From Oscillibacter sp. UBA6647 (GTDB lineage: Bacteria > Bacillota > Clostridia > Oscillospirales > Oscillospiraceae): DNA of 14,247 bases. The position numbers and the translations under genes were made by a program. Shown one piece after another: positions 13,560-14,247 of this stretch. The notes beneath the pieces were generated by a model. The model did no database searches and was not told where the DNA came from. It saw nothing but the letters and a program-made list of their open reading frames with translations. The first letter of the stretch is position 1, and each line of letters opens with the position of its first letter. The stretch lies in the NCBI GenBank assembly GCA_002455655.1, contig DKLF01000056.1, positions 1-14,247 of the forward strand, read 5' to 3'.

Positions 13560-13596
13560 GCGCCAGTCCCGGATAATTCGGGACCGGCGCTTTTTT
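13560..13596 (+). terminator. Terminator of the metal-efflux cassette
   Basis: The stem pairs 13560-13571 with 13579-13590, with one A/C mismatch and a seven-base loop, followed by six T (13591-13596). It lies between two convergent genes. The minus-strand side has only a broken T run, so it acts mainly rightward. Confidence 0.92.
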
Positions 13597-13622
13597 AAAA
13601 GTTGAATCCGGGAAAGATTCGC

Positions 13623-14247
13623 TTAGGGCGTACCCGCGTCGTTTTCGTCGGAGCTTCCCTCGGAGGAAGGCGCGGGCGGGTCCTGTCTGGCAGGGGCAGG
13701 ACTGCCCCGCCGAAGCTTGTCGTGTATTTTCAGCATGGTTTCGGCGGCCTGATCAAATTGGCGGACCTCCTGGAAATTCTCCACCAGATCGCTGTGCACC
13801 AGATCGCTGTAATCCGTTTTCGCATTCTTGGGATAAACGGCCCGAAGCATAATGGGCGTCACGATCGTGGAAACCACCACCATCAGCACCATAGGGGCCA
13901 GAAATACGTCGGGCATAATGCCGCTGGCAATTCCCTTGTTTGCCACAATCAGCGCCACCTCGCCGCGGGAAATCATGCCCACGCCGATGCGCAGACTCTC
14001 CGCGTTGGTATAGTGGAACATTTTTGCACCCAGACCGCAGCCCACCACCTTGGTAACAATGGCGATCAGAATGGCGATCACCGACAGCAGAACCACATTT
14101 GCGTCCATGGTGGAGAGCATCACCTTCAGTCCCACGCTTGCAAAGAAAATGGGAGAGAGGAACATATAAGACAGAGTTTCGCATTGAGACTGCACATAAA
14201 TGGCCCGAACGGTTTTGGCGATAATCAGTCCCGCGCAGAACGCGCCG
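13623..14247 (-). CDS. CPA2-type cation/proton antiporter, C-terminal part (runs off right edge)
   Basis: This is an inner-membrane Na+/H+ or K+/H+ antiporter. Only the C-terminal 208 or so codons are in the window; the reading frame is open through 14246 and the start lies beyond the edge. The visible N-terminal end, GAFCAGLIIAKTV, matches the conserved helix of this family. LSPIFFASVGL and GMISRGEVALIVA are CPA2 hallmarks, and MVLMVVVSTIVTPIML is a late helix. After the last membrane segment comes a soluble tail of about 75 residues with no TrkA-N or TrkA-C fold that I can see. It ends in a Pro/Ser/Glu/Asp-rich low-complexity stretch. It converges with the ATPase gene. The ion transported is not decided by sequence. 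Confidence 0.9.
   Translation of the reverse strand, partial: GAFCAGLIIAKTVRAIYVQSQCETLSYMFLSPIFFASVGLKVMLSTMDANVVLLSVIAILIAIVTKVVGCGLGAKMFHYTNAESLRIGVGMISRGEVALIVANKGIASGIMPDVFLAPMVLMVVVSTIVTPIMLRAVYPKNAKTDYSDLVHSDLVENFQEVRQFDQAAETMLKIHDKLRRGSPAPARQDPPAPSSEGSSDENDAGTP

Noticed and set aside
13604..13620. Second leftward terminator after the antiporter gene (GAATC/GATTC hairpin)
   Set aside because: Only five base pairs and a short CTTTT run follow on the minus strand. It is too weak to list, though it could assist the hairpin at 13560-13590.

Overview
The window looks like chromosomal DNA from an anaerobic, spore-forming, GC-rich Clostridia member, probably Oscillospiraceae-like. The evidence is two sporulation genes (gpr, spoIIP), strong AGGAGG ribosome-binding sites, a TatD-linked radical SAM protein and heavy third-position G/C use. 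The genus is inference. I see no tRNA, rRNA, CRISPR array, insertion sequence or prophage gene. Every gene except the last, which runs off the right edge, is intact.

Layout. Bases 1-255 hold two leftward-acting hairpin terminators and no convincing gene. rpsT (ribosomal protein S20, minus strand, UUG start) follows. It is divergent from gpr, the spore germination protease, which has a candidate forespore promoter. Then come exoA (minus, AP endonuclease), a MATE efflux pump, metG (methionyl-tRNA synthetase) with its own sigma-A promoter, and the pair tatD plus a TatD-associated radical SAM gene, which ends at a very strong terminator. Directly after that terminator is spoIIP (engulfment hydrolase). 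It converges on hemW (haem chaperone, minus), and a PaaI-type hotdog thioesterase lies upstream of hemW, also on the minus strand.

The right third is a metal-efflux cassette. A consensus promoter overlaps or abuts a TGAACAAT dyad operator, followed by a CadC-like ArsR repressor, a 72-residue free-standing HMA metal-binding protein, and a P1B-2 (Zn/Cd/Pb) ATPase that has no HMA domain of its own. The cassette closes with a terminator. The last gene is the C-terminal part of a CPA2-type cation/proton antiporter on the minus strand.

How it fits together. In Bacillus subtilis the order rpsT-gpr-spoIIP-(yqxA)-lepA-hemW is contiguous. Here rpsT-gpr and spoIIP-hemW remain as two flanks, about 6 kb of other genes sits between gpr and spoIIP, and lepA is absent from its expected place. 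metG-tatD is itself a widely conserved pair. The metal cassette reads as a self-regulated unit: metal binding releases the repressor from the promoter, and the chaperone-like HMA protein and pump are made together. Nothing here is clearly a new system. The least understood component is the TatD-linked radical SAM protein.

For several genes I chose a start downstream of the longest open frame, using the Shine-Dalgarno (SD) position and family N-termini: rpsT, gpr, exoA, spoIIP, the ArsR gene and the HMA gene.
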